The notes under the pieces were generated by a model, which was given only the letters and a program-made list of their open reading frames with translations, was not told where the DNA came from and made no database searches. Of a stretch of 64,000 bases of DNA, positions 8,352 to 16,514 are shown piece after piece. Position 1 is the stretch's first letter. The number at the start of each line of letters is the position of its first letter. A program made the position numbers and the translations under genes. Source of the stretch: an uncultured Anaeroplasmataceae bacterium (lineage in GTDB: Bacteria; Bacillota_I; Bacilli_A; Acholeplasmatales; Anaeroplasmataceae); the NCBI GenBank assembly GCA_910579215.1, contig CAJTTN010000005.1, positions 1 to 64,000 on the forward strand. The letters run 5' to 3'.

Positions 8352-9086
8352 TCACTCCTTATCATAATTATATATCCTTACTACCTCTTTTGTCCACTGA
8401 TTATTTTCATTATATATAATAAGTGGGGGTAAAACCACAAGTCCACCAATAGAACCATCCTTTATGCCTTCAATTAATATATGATTACAGGAGCTTCCTA
8501 ATTTAGGATAACAAAAGCGTAGTCTTTTAGGCTCAATGTGATATTTGCGAAATAAATCCATAATTTCTAATAAACGATCAGGCCTATGTACTAATGCAAA
8601 CCTTCCCTTTGTATTTAGAAGCTCTGCAGCTTCCCTTACAATATCTTCAAGGGTTGCTAATATTTCATGTCTAGCAATAGCTTTTCTATCGTTAGGATTT
8701 ATTTGATGATCTCCCACCTTAAAAAATGGTGGGTTACAGGTCACTACCTCAAACTTGTGTTTCCCAATTTTAGAAGATATTCCCTTTAAATTATCCAAAA
8801 CCATTGTGATTTGATGATCTAAATGATTTGCTAAAATGGACTGAACAGCCAAATCAAAAGATTCCTTTTGCACCTCAACTCCAACGATATCTGCAGAAGT
8901 CCTTAGGGTTAAATATAAAGGAATTGGTGCATTTCCGCTACATAAATCACAAATTCTTTTTGTTCTAGCTGTAATAGATACAAAATCCGCTAGTAGCATA
9001 GTATCAATCGAGAAGTTGAATCCATCCGTATCCTGATAGATTTCAAGAGCAGGTCTGCCAAGAAGATCATTCTTCACTATCGGCAT
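8352..9086 (-). CDS. trmN6: tRNA1(Val) (adenine(37)-N6)-methyltransferase-like
   Basis: 244 residues, matching the YabB/TrmN6 family of SAM-dependent methyltransferases. Motif I is ICDLCSGNAPIPLYL, and the catalytic NPPF motif is VVTCNPPFFKVG, typical of N6-adenine methylation. The N-terminal PxLEIYQDTDGFNFSIDTMLLADF is the family signature. A longer frame reaches 9134, but the ATG at 9086 has GGAGGAAGAAG directly before it and gives the canonical N-terminus. It overlaps ricT by 20 nt. Confidence 0.9.
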   Translation of the reverse strand: MPIVKNDLLGRPALEIYQDTDGFNFSIDTMLLADFVSITARTKRICDLCSGNAPIPLYLTLRTSADIVGVEVQKESFDLAVQSILANHLDHQITMVLDNLKGISSKIGKHKFEVVTCNPPFFKVGDHQINPNDRKAIARHEILATLEDIVREAAELLNTKGRFALVHRPDRLLEIMDLFRKYHIEPKRLRFCYPKLGSSCNHILIEGIKDGSIGGLVVLPPLIIYNENNQWTKEVVRIYNYDKE

Positions 9087-9915
9087 CTTCTTCCTCCTTG
9101 CGCTTATCCATAGCTCGTATAAATTCAATATCATCTAATTTTAAATAGCCAAATTTATTTTCCTCTTCAATATATCTCACCTTGCAAGATCTATTTAAGA
9201 CATCACAAGAAAGCACCTTAGCTGGCCCATCTGGCGTTTTAACAATATCACCAATATCTGGAGCAAGCTTTCTAAGCTCTTTGTATAATTCATTTTCATA
9301 ATTAATACAACATAAAAGCTTTCCACAATTTCCACTGATTTTGACAGGGTTTAAAGAAAGATTCTGATTCTTAGCCATTTTTACAGAAACATTATCAAAT
9401 TCAGTAATAAAGGTTCTACAGCATACAATTAAGCCACATGGTCCAATACCTCCGAACACTTTAGCTCCATCTCTAGAGCCAACCTGTCTTAATTCTATTC
9501 TAGTATGGTAAACCTCCGCAAGTCTCTTAACCAACTCTCGGAAATCAATTCTATTTTCTGATTCAAAATAGATAATCAACTTGGATTTATCTAAAGTGTA
9601 TTCTGCCTCTAAAACCTTTATTGGCAAATCCAGTTCCTTGGAAATTTCTTTCGTCTTTTTTATAATTTTAGGCTCCTCTAACCGATTCTTTTCGTGAGCC
9701 TCTATGTCCTGCTTATTTGCTACTCGCACAATATCTTTAAGCTCAGAGGTTAAATCCTTTTCCTGTAGTTCAAATACCTCACCACTACAATATCCAAGCT
9801 CTAAGCCTCGAATGGTATTAACAATGACTAAATCCTGATCCTTTAAGTCGTAGCCTGCCGTACCAAAAAAATATCTTTTACCAACTGGTTTAAATTTTAC
9901 TCGAATTGCCTTCAA
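9067..9915 (-). CDS. ricT: PSP1-domain protein RicT (YaaT)
   Basis: 282 residues. In Bacillus RicT forms a complex with RicA and RicF that carries iron-sulfur clusters, helps RNase Y mature polycistronic mRNAs and affects Spo0A phosphorylation. The central PSP1 domain is clear, with the conserved cysteine clusters GPCGLIVCC and CGKLLCC, and the invariant VKMAKNQNLSLNPVKISG stretch between them. The C-terminus is acidic. It lies between holB and trmN6 as in Bacillus, except that the replication-control gene yabA is missing. Confidence 0.93.
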   Translation of the reverse strand: MKAIRVKFKPVGKRYFFGTAGYDLKDQDLVIVNTIRGLELGYCSGEVFELQEKDLTSELKDIVRVANKQDIEAHEKNRLEEPKIIKKTKEISKELDLPIKVLEAEYTLDKSKLIIYFESENRIDFRELVKRLAEVYHTRIELRQVGSRDGAKVFGGIGPCGLIVCCRTFITEFDNVSVKMAKNQNLSLNPVKISGNCGKLLCCINYENELYKELRKLAPDIGDIVKTPDGPAKVLSCDVLNRSCKVRYIEEENKFGYLKLDDIEFIRAMDKRKEEEDADSEE

Positions 9916-9926
9916 TATATCACATC

Positions 9927-10895
9927 CTAATATAGCTTAGTCATTAACTCATGCATAACGTTTTTTGCTGAAACATTGTAATTCAGTTTAGAATAAAGAT
10001 CTAATATAAATTCAAACCTTGCTTTTAGCATAGAAAATTCTGTTTTTGCATACATAATTATTTTATCATATAAACTTATCAAAATCAAATCTTCTTTATC
10101 CTCTGCCTTAAAGACATCCTCATATAAGGCAATCAACCATTTAAAAAAGTATCTTATATTTTCTAATGAAAATTTAGTCGCAGAGTTAACAAAAAAAAGC
10201 ACAGATTGCTTTTTATTTTTAATTTCTAAAAACTCTAAAAAAATCGTCTTAGCATCAAGATATATCTTAGATTGTAACAGCTCCTTAGCCTCATCAACAT
10301 TATTAATAAGGAGGCTAGCCAAGGAAGCATCTAGTGCTTCAACACCATCTTCTTTTAAATTTTGCATCAATCGTTTTACCTCAATTGAAGGAAAATGAAG
10401 TAAAGAGCATCTAGAAACAATTGTTGAAACCACATTAGCCAAGTCTGTTGCTATAAAAATCCCTATAGTTGGTGTATTATTCACAGGCTCCTCAATAAAC
10501 TTTAATAGACTATTTTGTGCGGAAGCTGAGGCCGTATCTATGCCATCTACTATGTATATTCTTGGTCCATCTAGTAAAGAGGTTTTAGAAAATTCCTCCT
10601 GAAGATCTGTTATCTGCTCCTTAGATATCAATTTTTTAGAATCTAAAACGCCGATATAGCTAACATTTAAATGCTGTCCCTCTAAAATATTTTTACATGT
10701 TTCACATGCTAAGCACCCATCATGCTCACAATAAAATAAACAAGCAAGGGCATAAGCCATCTCTTTTTTTCCTACCCCATCATCTCCATAAAAAAGATAG
10801 GCATGAGATAATCTATCCTTAAGCTTATTTTGCTTCAAAACATTATAAATATGCTGTTGGTTTTGAATCATGTGTAAGATGTTCAAAATAATCAC
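9927..10895 (-). CDS. holB: DNA polymerase III delta' subunit
   Basis: 322 residues, the clamp-loader delta' subunit (AAA+ fold). Visible are the modified P-loop GDDGVGKKEMA, the four-cysteine zinc module (C..C.....C..C within residues 50-70), IVDGIDTASASAQNSLLKFIEEP and the SRC motif. The frame opens with a GTG at 10895 that overlaps the tmk stop by 4 nt. An in-frame TTG at 10886 has AGGTGA at ideal distance and may be the true start. It follows tmk as in Bacillus, but without darA and yaaR between them. Confidence 0.92.
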   Translation of the reverse strand: MIILNILHMIQNQQHIYNVLKQNKLKDRLSHAYLFYGDDGVGKKEMAYALACLFYCEHDGCLACETCKNILEGQHLNVSYIGVLDSKKLISKEQITDLQEEFSKTSLLDGPRIYIVDGIDTASASAQNSLLKFIEEPVNNTPTIGIFIATDLANVVSTIVSRCSLLHFPSIEVKRLMQNLKEDGVEALDASLASLLINNVDEAKELLQSKIYLDAKTIFLEFLEIKNKKQSVLFFVNSATKFSLENIRYFFKWLIALYEDVFKAEDKEDLILISLYDKIIMYAKTEFSMLKARFEFILDLYSKLNYNVSAKNVMHELMTKLY

Positions 10896-11512
10896 CTGCC
10901 AATTTTACGTAATACAAGGGATATACAATCTTTACATATTAAGTCTAACTTTCTATTGCCATCGACTCTATGAATGCGCTCTGGATACATTTTGCAAACC
11001 GCCTCATAACCTTCATAAACCGCTTGGTGAAATTTTAAATCTTCTAAATCTAAACGATCCGTTTTATTACGAGTAGATAATCTTTGTAATGCAACTTCTG
11101 GATGTACATCTATAAATAAGGTTAAATCTGGCAAATGATTTAAGGCAAAATGATTAATTTTCAAAATAGATTCCATACCTAACTCTCTGGCATATCCCTG
11201 ATATGCTAAGGAGGAGTCTAAAAAACGATCACATATTACAACTTTACCTGCCTCTAAGGCTGGAATTACTCTTTCTTTTAAATGCTGCATACGACTTGCA
11301 GCATATAACAAGGCTTCTGTTTCTTCAACCATAGCCGTATTTTTTATATCTAATATAATTCCTCTTATTTGCTCAGCAATATCAATGCCGCCTGGTTCTC
11401 TAGTAGAAATATAAGGTATTTTTTTTTCTTCTAATACTTTGCATAGCTCTTGTATTATTGTGGTTTTTCCACTACATTCTCCACCCTCAAAGGTGATAAA
11501 TAATCCCTTCAT
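10892..11512 (-). CDS. tmk: Thymidylate kinase
   Basis: 206 residues; phosphorylates dTMP to dTDP. Motifs are a P-loop FEGGECSGKTT (usual family form is FEG.DG.GKTT, so the Asp-Gly pair is replaced by Glu-Cys), STREPGG, and DRFLDSSLAYQGYARELG for the TMP-binding and LID regions. The ATG at 11512 has AGAGGT upstream and gives the standard MKGLFITFEGG start; a longer frame adds ten residues. First gene of the operon running to the Trx-like gene. Confidence 0.94.
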   Translation of the reverse strand: MKGLFITFEGGECSGKTTIIQELCKVLEEKKIPYISTREPGGIDIAEQIRGIILDIKNTAMVEETEALLYAASRMQHLKERVIPALEAGKVVICDRFLDSSLAYQGYARELGMESILKINHFALNHLPDLTLFIDVHPEVALQRLSTRNKTDRLDLEDLKFHQAVYEGYEAVCKMYPERIHRVDGNRKLDLICKDCISLVLRKIGR

Positions 11513-11676
11513 ATTTTTACCTCTTTTCAATAAATACTTCAAATCATGAGTTTGATTTAAGTCACTTTTAACTTAAAATAGCTCTTTTTCTAATAGGTTT
11601 TTTATATTCAAACCTTTCTATATAATCTTATCACAAATACCTAAAGAAATAAAGGAAAATAAATATTTCATATACG

Positions 11677-11716
11677 AAAAAAGGTAAGTCTACATACCCT
11701 TAGACTCACCTTTTTT
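11677..11716 (-). terminator. Terminator of the 212-aa membrane protein gene
   Basis: A 14-bp stem with one mismatch (AAAAGGTAAGTCTA / TAGACTCACCTTTT), followed by TTTTTT on the minus strand. Confidence 0.8.
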
Positions 11717-11719
11717 AAA

Positions 11720-12358
11720 CTATTGATTTATTCTTTTAATATCTTTATAAAGATAGGCTGTGATTTGATATTTATTCAATTTATCAATTAAAATATAAAA
11801 ATAAAATAAAAGGATTCCTGGGATGGCAATAATCAAATCCATCATTGTATCATATACAGGAGTATGTCCATTGTCAATGGATTCTTGAATTCTTTGTGTG
11901 TCACTTCCTGTAAGACTATCCATTGTAAACTCACAAATCTCCCACATGCCTGCAGCTCCCATAGTAACAAAGAATATAAGTACCAATATTAAAATTAAAC
12001 TAAGTTTTTCTCCATTAAAATTTAATAATATACAGAATACTAGGGCACTACATAAAAAGCCAAAATATCCATGTAGAATCATATCCCAAGAGGGTATTAA
12101 ATCATAAAACTTAAAGCCACCGCCCAGCAATAGCGCCATGATTAGATGAAGCATTAACAAATAATTTAATAAAATAGGAATTCGAACAAGCTTTGTAAGA
12201 TTTAGTAGCTGAATCGCCAATAAAAGAACTGGTCCCACCAAAAACTGAACATAGGCTATAAACTCTTTTTCTTCTGTGATAACACTATATACAATCGTTG
12301 CAATAAGGGATAATATTAAATCTATAATAAATGGAAGATAATTTGTTAACTTTTTCAT
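11720..12358 (-). CDS. Multi-pass membrane protein, YjdF/DUF2238-like
   Basis: 212 residues with about six membrane segments. Conserved polar residues sit in or next to the membrane parts: DMILHGYFGF, GMWEICEFTMD, and VYDTMMDLI near the end. This His/Glu/Asp pattern resembles the YjdF/DUF2238 group of uncharacterised membrane proteins. It is a single gene with its own terminator. The ATG at 12358 is preceded by GAGAGGAAATT; an in-frame start 13 codons earlier has no such site. Confidence 0.6.
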   Translation of the reverse strand: MKKLTNYLPFIIDLILSLIATIVYSVITEEKEFIAYVQFLVGPVLLLAIQLLNLTKLVRIPILLNYLLMLHLIMALLLGGGFKFYDLIPSWDMILHGYFGFLCSALVFCILLNFNGEKLSLILILVLIFFVTMGAAGMWEICEFTMDSLTGSDTQRIQESIDNGHTPVYDTMMDLIIAIPGILLFYFYILIDKLNKYQITAYLYKDIKRINQ

Positions 12359-12545
12359 AATTTCCTCTCTTTTCAATTCCCAATCCATAACTTTCATAAG
12401 TATTGTATCATAGGAGACATTTTATTGCAATTTTTTTAAATCAAACTTAAAAATTTAAACAAAAGATACTTCTTTAATCCAAAAGAATTTTTACCTAAAT
12501 ACTTAAACTTGTTTGAATAGAAAATTTTCATATCAGTAATTAAAA

Positions 12546-12578
12546 ATGACAATATTTTTATAAACACATTCGTATAAT
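12546..12578 (+). promoter_or_regulatory. Candidate spoIIE promoter with wide spacing
   Basis: ATGACA (12546-12551) and TATAAT (12573-12578) are separated by 21 nt, too far for an ordinary SigA promoter. Bacillus spoIIE and spoIIG promoters also have 21-22-nt spacing and need Spo0A~P bound over the -35. The -35 region here partly matches a 0A box (TGACAAT versus TGNCGAA). The start site would lie only about 12 nt before the ATG, which is a reservation. Confidence 0.4.
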
Positions 12579-12596
12579 ACGGCATGGGTGATGCAT

Positions 12597-14561
12597 ATGA
12601 AAAAATATGCGGTATTGGCTTTACATTCCTGTTTTTATATAACAGCCTTATTGTTTTTTCCTGATACAACTTCTATTTTCACTGCTGGCTTCTTGATTTC
12701 TATCTTAGCCCTAGAAAACATTTGGTTTATTATACTTCCTCTTTGTATAACCTTTTTTATTCCGATTAGCCATATTTACATTTTAGTAGCTGTTCTATGC
12801 TATCATATATTATTATATCCCTTTATAAAAAGGAATCGATATTATGCATTGGGAGTATATGCATTAAGTAGTATAACAACCTTTACGGTATTAACTATAG
12901 TAGAAGGCTTTCATATCAATACAATTTATATTATGCTATATCTCTTTATTATTTATTGCTTTATCAATATACAATATGTATTTCAAACAATCAACCAAAA
13001 GCAAACTATTATACCTTATCATCAAAAGCTAATAGACTTAACCTTAGTATTGGGATATTTTTTTATAGTTTTTTTTGAATGCGAAAATCAATATGTTATG
13101 CTATTTTTATTTATGCAATTATTCTTAATTCATGATTTTAAATACAACATTGTATTTCTTTTACTTTATGCTATAACTTCTATGACTCAAAAATCTTTTC
13201 CTATTGAAGAGACATTAATTCCTTCCTTTATGTCTTTTTTCCCTGCTGGAGTAATCTTATCCTTTACATTTGAGGGTTATCTTTGGATTTTAGGATTTAT
13301 ATATAGTATCGCCATTACAATTCTTCCCTTCTTAGGTAAAAAGCTAGCGATACAAGAAAATTATTTAAATACATTATTTGATGATTTTAATAAATATCTA
13401 AACAATCTAAATTTAGAATACAATAAGAATATAAAGCTTAAGGAATTAAAAGAAAAAAAATTTACTGAAATAAGTACAACGTTTTGTTCTGGATGCAATA
13501 AAACAACGTTATGTAGAACAAAATTAGAAAAACGATACAGCTTTCTATCTGCCGCAATGCTTGGGGCTAAGTTAAATATCTATAATTGTCCTTATTATAA
13601 TAATTTCTATACGGATATTAACGCAGATAATTTGAATAAAAGTCTAGAATATAGTGCAATGAAATCCTTATCCTTTGAACTAAGCTTTCTTTATAATCAA
13701 AGTCTATCTATGAAAAAGGAATATGAAAAATTTATATCCCTATTATATAGCTATGGCTATCCTATTCAATCCTTAGATATAAATTTAGCATCCTCCTCCT
13801 TATACTTTTCTATACAGCTTAATACAATGAAGCCTGCAATAGAATCCTTATTTTTAAGATGCTGTTATAAAGCTTTTGGTGAACATTTAGAAATGAAACA
13901 AAAGGAAAATCAAATTTATTTTTTTAAAAAACCACAAATAAAAATTACCTATGCTCATACCGTTTTGGCAAAGGAGGGTAATCTTATGAGTGGTGATAAT
14001 TTCTTTATTAAAAAGGATTATAATAGCTCCTACATTTTCGCCTTAAGTGATGGGATGGGCAGTGGATATACTGCCTATACAGAATCAATGGATGCCTTAA
14101 AAACAATTTCGACATTATCTAGCTATCACTTCAGAACAGAGACCATTTTAAAGCTTTTAGAAGATATTTATGAATTAAGAAGTAACTATGATCGCTATGC
14201 AACTCTAGATTTTTTAAGTGTTGATCCAGCGAATCGTAAAATGCATCTTTATAAAATGGGTTCTTCTACAACCTATGTTCTTCATAATCAAAAACTTTTA
14301 ACCTATGAAAACCAAGCACTACCTCTAAAATTAGATGATGTTAACTCAGCCTATGAATTAGATGTTTATCCCGGTGATTTTATATTTTTATTATCCGATG
14401 GTATTGGTGATTTTATCAGTAACCAAGAATTTGAACAGCTAGTGGATCATCATCAAACTGCTGAAGAAGCGTGTTATAGCATTGTAGAATATTTAAAACG
14501 TAAAGAACAAGGAAATTTTAAAGATGATTTATCTTTAATTGTTATTAAAGCCATATCATAA
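12597..14561 (+). CDS. spoIIE: Stage II sporulation protein E, SpoIIE-like PP2C phosphatase
   Basis: 654 residues, shorter than Bacillus SpoIIE (827). The first ~270 residues form about ten membrane helices. A linker with a Cys cluster (TTFCSGCNKTTLC) follows, then a C-terminal PP2C/SpoIIE phosphatase domain (GDNFFIKK, FALSDGMGSG, FLLSDGIGDF) with the metal-binding aspartates. SpoIIE dephosphorylates SpoIIAA to activate sigma-F in the forespore and sits at the asymmetric septum. Adjacency to tilS-hpt-ftsH matches Bacillus. The start is ATG at 12597 with a weak GGGTG site; a GTG and an ATG a few codons upstream are possible. Confidence 0.88.
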   Translation: MKKYAVLALHSCFYITALLFFPDTTSIFTAGFLISILALENIWFIILPLCITFFIPISHIYILVAVLCYHILLYPFIKRNRYYALGVYALSSITTFTVLTIVEGFHINTIYIMLYLFIIYCFINIQYVFQTINQKQTIIPYHQKLIDLTLVLGYFFIVFFECENQYVMLFLFMQLFLIHDFKYNIVFLLLYAITSMTQKSFPIEETLIPSFMSFFPAGVILSFTFEGYLWILGFIYSIAITILPFLGKKLAIQENYLNTLFDDFNKYLNNLNLEYNKNIKLKELKEKKFTEISTTFCSGCNKTTLCRTKLEKRYSFLSAAMLGAKLNIYNCPYYNNFYTDINADNLNKSLEYSAMKSLSFELSFLYNQSLSMKKEYEKFISLLYSYGYPIQSLDINLASSSLYFSIQLNTMKPAIESLFLRCCYKAFGEHLEMKQKENQIYFFKKPQIKITYAHTVLAKEGNLMSGDNFFIKKDYNSSYIFALSDGMGSGYTAYTESMDALKTISTLSSYHFRTETILKLLEDIYELRSNYDRYATLDFLSVDPANRKMHLYKMGSSTTYVLHNQKLLTYENQALPLKLDDVNSAYELDVYPGDFIFLLSDGIGDFISNQEFEQLVDHHQTAEEACYSIVEYLKRKEQGNFKDDLSLIVIKAIS

Positions 14562-14606
14562 AATCATGGGTAATTATGTGAAATATAAGAAAAATTCATC
14601 AACTTC

Positions 14607-14635
14607 TTAACCAACTCTTAAGATTATGATATAAT
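14607..14635 (+). promoter_or_regulatory. SigA-type promoter for tilS-hpt-ftsH-rqcP
   Basis: TTAACC (14607-14612), 17-nt spacer, TATAAT (14630-14635), 35 nt upstream of tilS. Confidence 0.6.
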
Positions 14636-14669
14636 GATAAAGCTAAAGAAGTAAAGGTGGTGAAAATGA

Positions 14670-15980
14670 ATGGAAAAAAAAGTGTTAGATTTCATTGGAA
14701 AAGAAAATTTAATTACTCCTAAGGATACGATAATTTGTGCTGTATCTGGTGGGGTTGACTCTGTTTGCTTGCTTCATATTTTGCATTCTTTAAAATATTC
14801 TTTAGTATTAGCACATGTAAATCATCACAAAAGAAAGGAATCTCAGGAAGAGGAGCTATCTATGCAAAGATTAGCAAAATCCTTAAATATTCCCTTTGAG
14901 CTTTTAGATTATTATGATGAGCATAAAGACAACTTTCAGGCTATGGCTCATCATGCAAGATATTCATTTTTTAAAGCATTAGCAAAAAAATACAATACTT
15001 CTATTATTGCAACTGCACATCACTTAAATGATCAAGCAGAGACTATTCTAATGCGACTAATTGGTGGCTCTAATTTATATGGGTATGCTGGTATATCTAT
15101 CAAAAAACAGGAAGAGGGATTCACCTTTGTTCGGCCATTGCTCTGTGTATCAAAGGAAGAAATCTATGCGTATGCAAAGAAAAAAAACCTTACCTTCTTT
15201 GAAGATTCTTCCAACGCCTCGGATGCTTATTTAAGAAATAGAATACGAAAAAATATATTACCCTTATTTGCACAAGAAAACGAAAGCTATCTAACAAAAA
15301 TTCAAGAATTTTCTATTTTAGCTAAACAATCCTTTCACTTTATACGAAATCAAAGTATAAATTATTTAGATAAATTAAACAATATTATAGAAGTATCTTC
15401 TTTTAGAGATATGGATATAGCATTACAAAAGGATATCCTTTGCTTATTGTTTGAGCGCTATGAACTAGAAAAAAATAACGACATAATAACAAGCTGCTTA
15501 AGATTAATCCAAAATAATCAAAATAAAACCATATCTTTAAAAGAAAATTACTTCTTCTACGTTACCTATGGGAAAGCATATATAGAAAAAGAAAATCAAA
15601 TAGATCTTTTTGAAAAAGCTTTAGATTTGAATAAGCCTGTACAAATTCATGATCAATATTTACTGTATTTTTCAAAAAAAAATCCGCAAAATAATGCAAA
15701 GTATTTGAAACTATGTTATAATGATTTAAAGTTGCCTTTTATTGTTCGCAACAAAAAAGAGGGCGACTTTATTAAAATGAGTTATGGTAATAAAAAAGTT
15801 GCCCGCATAATGATTGATGAAAAAATCCCTGTAAAGCAAAGAAATCAAATTCCCATTATTTTAAATAGAGATGAGGAGATTTTATGGGTTTATGGCCTTG
15901 CCAAAAGTAAAGCAGTAATTAATCAAAAGGACTTGGGTGATATCTATCTTGTTTGTGAGGAAATGACTTATGATAAATGA
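14670..15980 (+). CDS. tilS: tRNA(Ile)-lysidine synthase
   Basis: 436 residues. TilS attaches lysine to C34 of the CAU-anticodon tRNA-Ile so that it reads AUA. The PP-loop SGGVDS lies at about residues 26-31, followed by HVNHHKR, TAHHLNDQAET and the NxxxRNRIRKNILP motif, then the C-terminal TilS domain. AAAGGTGG precedes the ATG. It overlaps hpt by 11 nt. Confidence 0.95.
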   Translation: MEKKVLDFIGKENLITPKDTIICAVSGGVDSVCLLHILHSLKYSLVLAHVNHHKRKESQEEELSMQRLAKSLNIPFELLDYYDEHKDNFQAMAHHARYSFFKALAKKYNTSIIATAHHLNDQAETILMRLIGGSNLYGYAGISIKKQEEGFTFVRPLLCVSKEEIYAYAKKKNLTFFEDSSNASDAYLRNRIRKNILPLFAQENESYLTKIQEFSILAKQSFHFIRNQSINYLDKLNNIIEVSSFRDMDIALQKDILCLLFERYELEKNNDIITSCLRLIQNNQNKTISLKENYFFYVTYGKAYIEKENQIDLFEKALDLNKPVQIHDQYLLYFSKKNPQNNAKYLKLCYNDLKLPFIVRNKKEGDFIKMSYGNKKVARIMIDEKIPVKQRNQIPIILNRDEEILWVYGLAKSKAVINQKDLGDIYLVCEEMTYDK

Positions 15981-16506
15981 TATCAAAAAGATTAGTGTCT
16001 CAGAAGACAAAATTCAGAGTATTTTAACCAGATTAGGAAATCAAATAACAAAAGATTACAAGGACAAAGAGCCTTTGTTTATCGGTCTATTAAAGGGATG
16101 TAATCCTTTTATGGTGGATTTAATGAAGCATATAAATTTATATTGTACCTTAGATTATTTAGATGTTTCTTCCTATGCAGGAACAAAGTCCACAGGAAAT
16201 GTTAGAATTAATCATGATTTAAATACTAATGTAGAGGGAAAAGATATCATTGTTATTGATGATATTTTAGATACTGGCCGAACCTTGCTTGCGGTTGTAT
16301 CCCTTTTAAAGGCTAGAGGTGCTAAAAGTGTTAAGCTTTGTGTACTATTAGATAAACCTGAAGGGAGAGTTGCGGCAATAGAGGCTGATTATGTAGGAGA
16401 TCTTGTACCAAACGAATTTGTCGTTGGTTATGGATTAGACTATAACGAGAAATACCGCAATCTGCCTTATATAGGTGTATTAAAGGAAGAGGTATATTCT
16501 AAATAG
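15970..16506 (+). CDS. hpt: Hypoxanthine phosphoribosyltransferase
   Basis: 178 residues; salvages hypoxanthine and guanine using PRPP. The PRPP-binding loop VIDDILDTGRTL and the purine-contacting VGYGLDYNEKYRNLPYIG near the C-terminus are both present. GAGGAA lies within the end of tilS just before the overlapping ATG. It has the conserved position between tilS and ftsH. Confidence 0.95.
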   Translation: MINDIKKISVSEDKIQSILTRLGNQITKDYKDKEPLFIGLLKGCNPFMVDLMKHINLYCTLDYLDVSSYAGTKSTGNVRINHDLNTNVEGKDIIVIDDILDTGRTLLAVVSLLKARGAKSVKLCVLLDKPEGRVAAIEADYVGDLVPNEFVVGYGLDYNEKYRNLPYIGVLKEEVYSK

Positions 16507-16514
16507 GAGGAATT

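Noticed and set aside
12436..12669. 77-codon minus-strand frame before spoIIE
   Set aside because: Overlaps the spoIIE promoter and start, no ribosome-binding site, no recognisable protein features.
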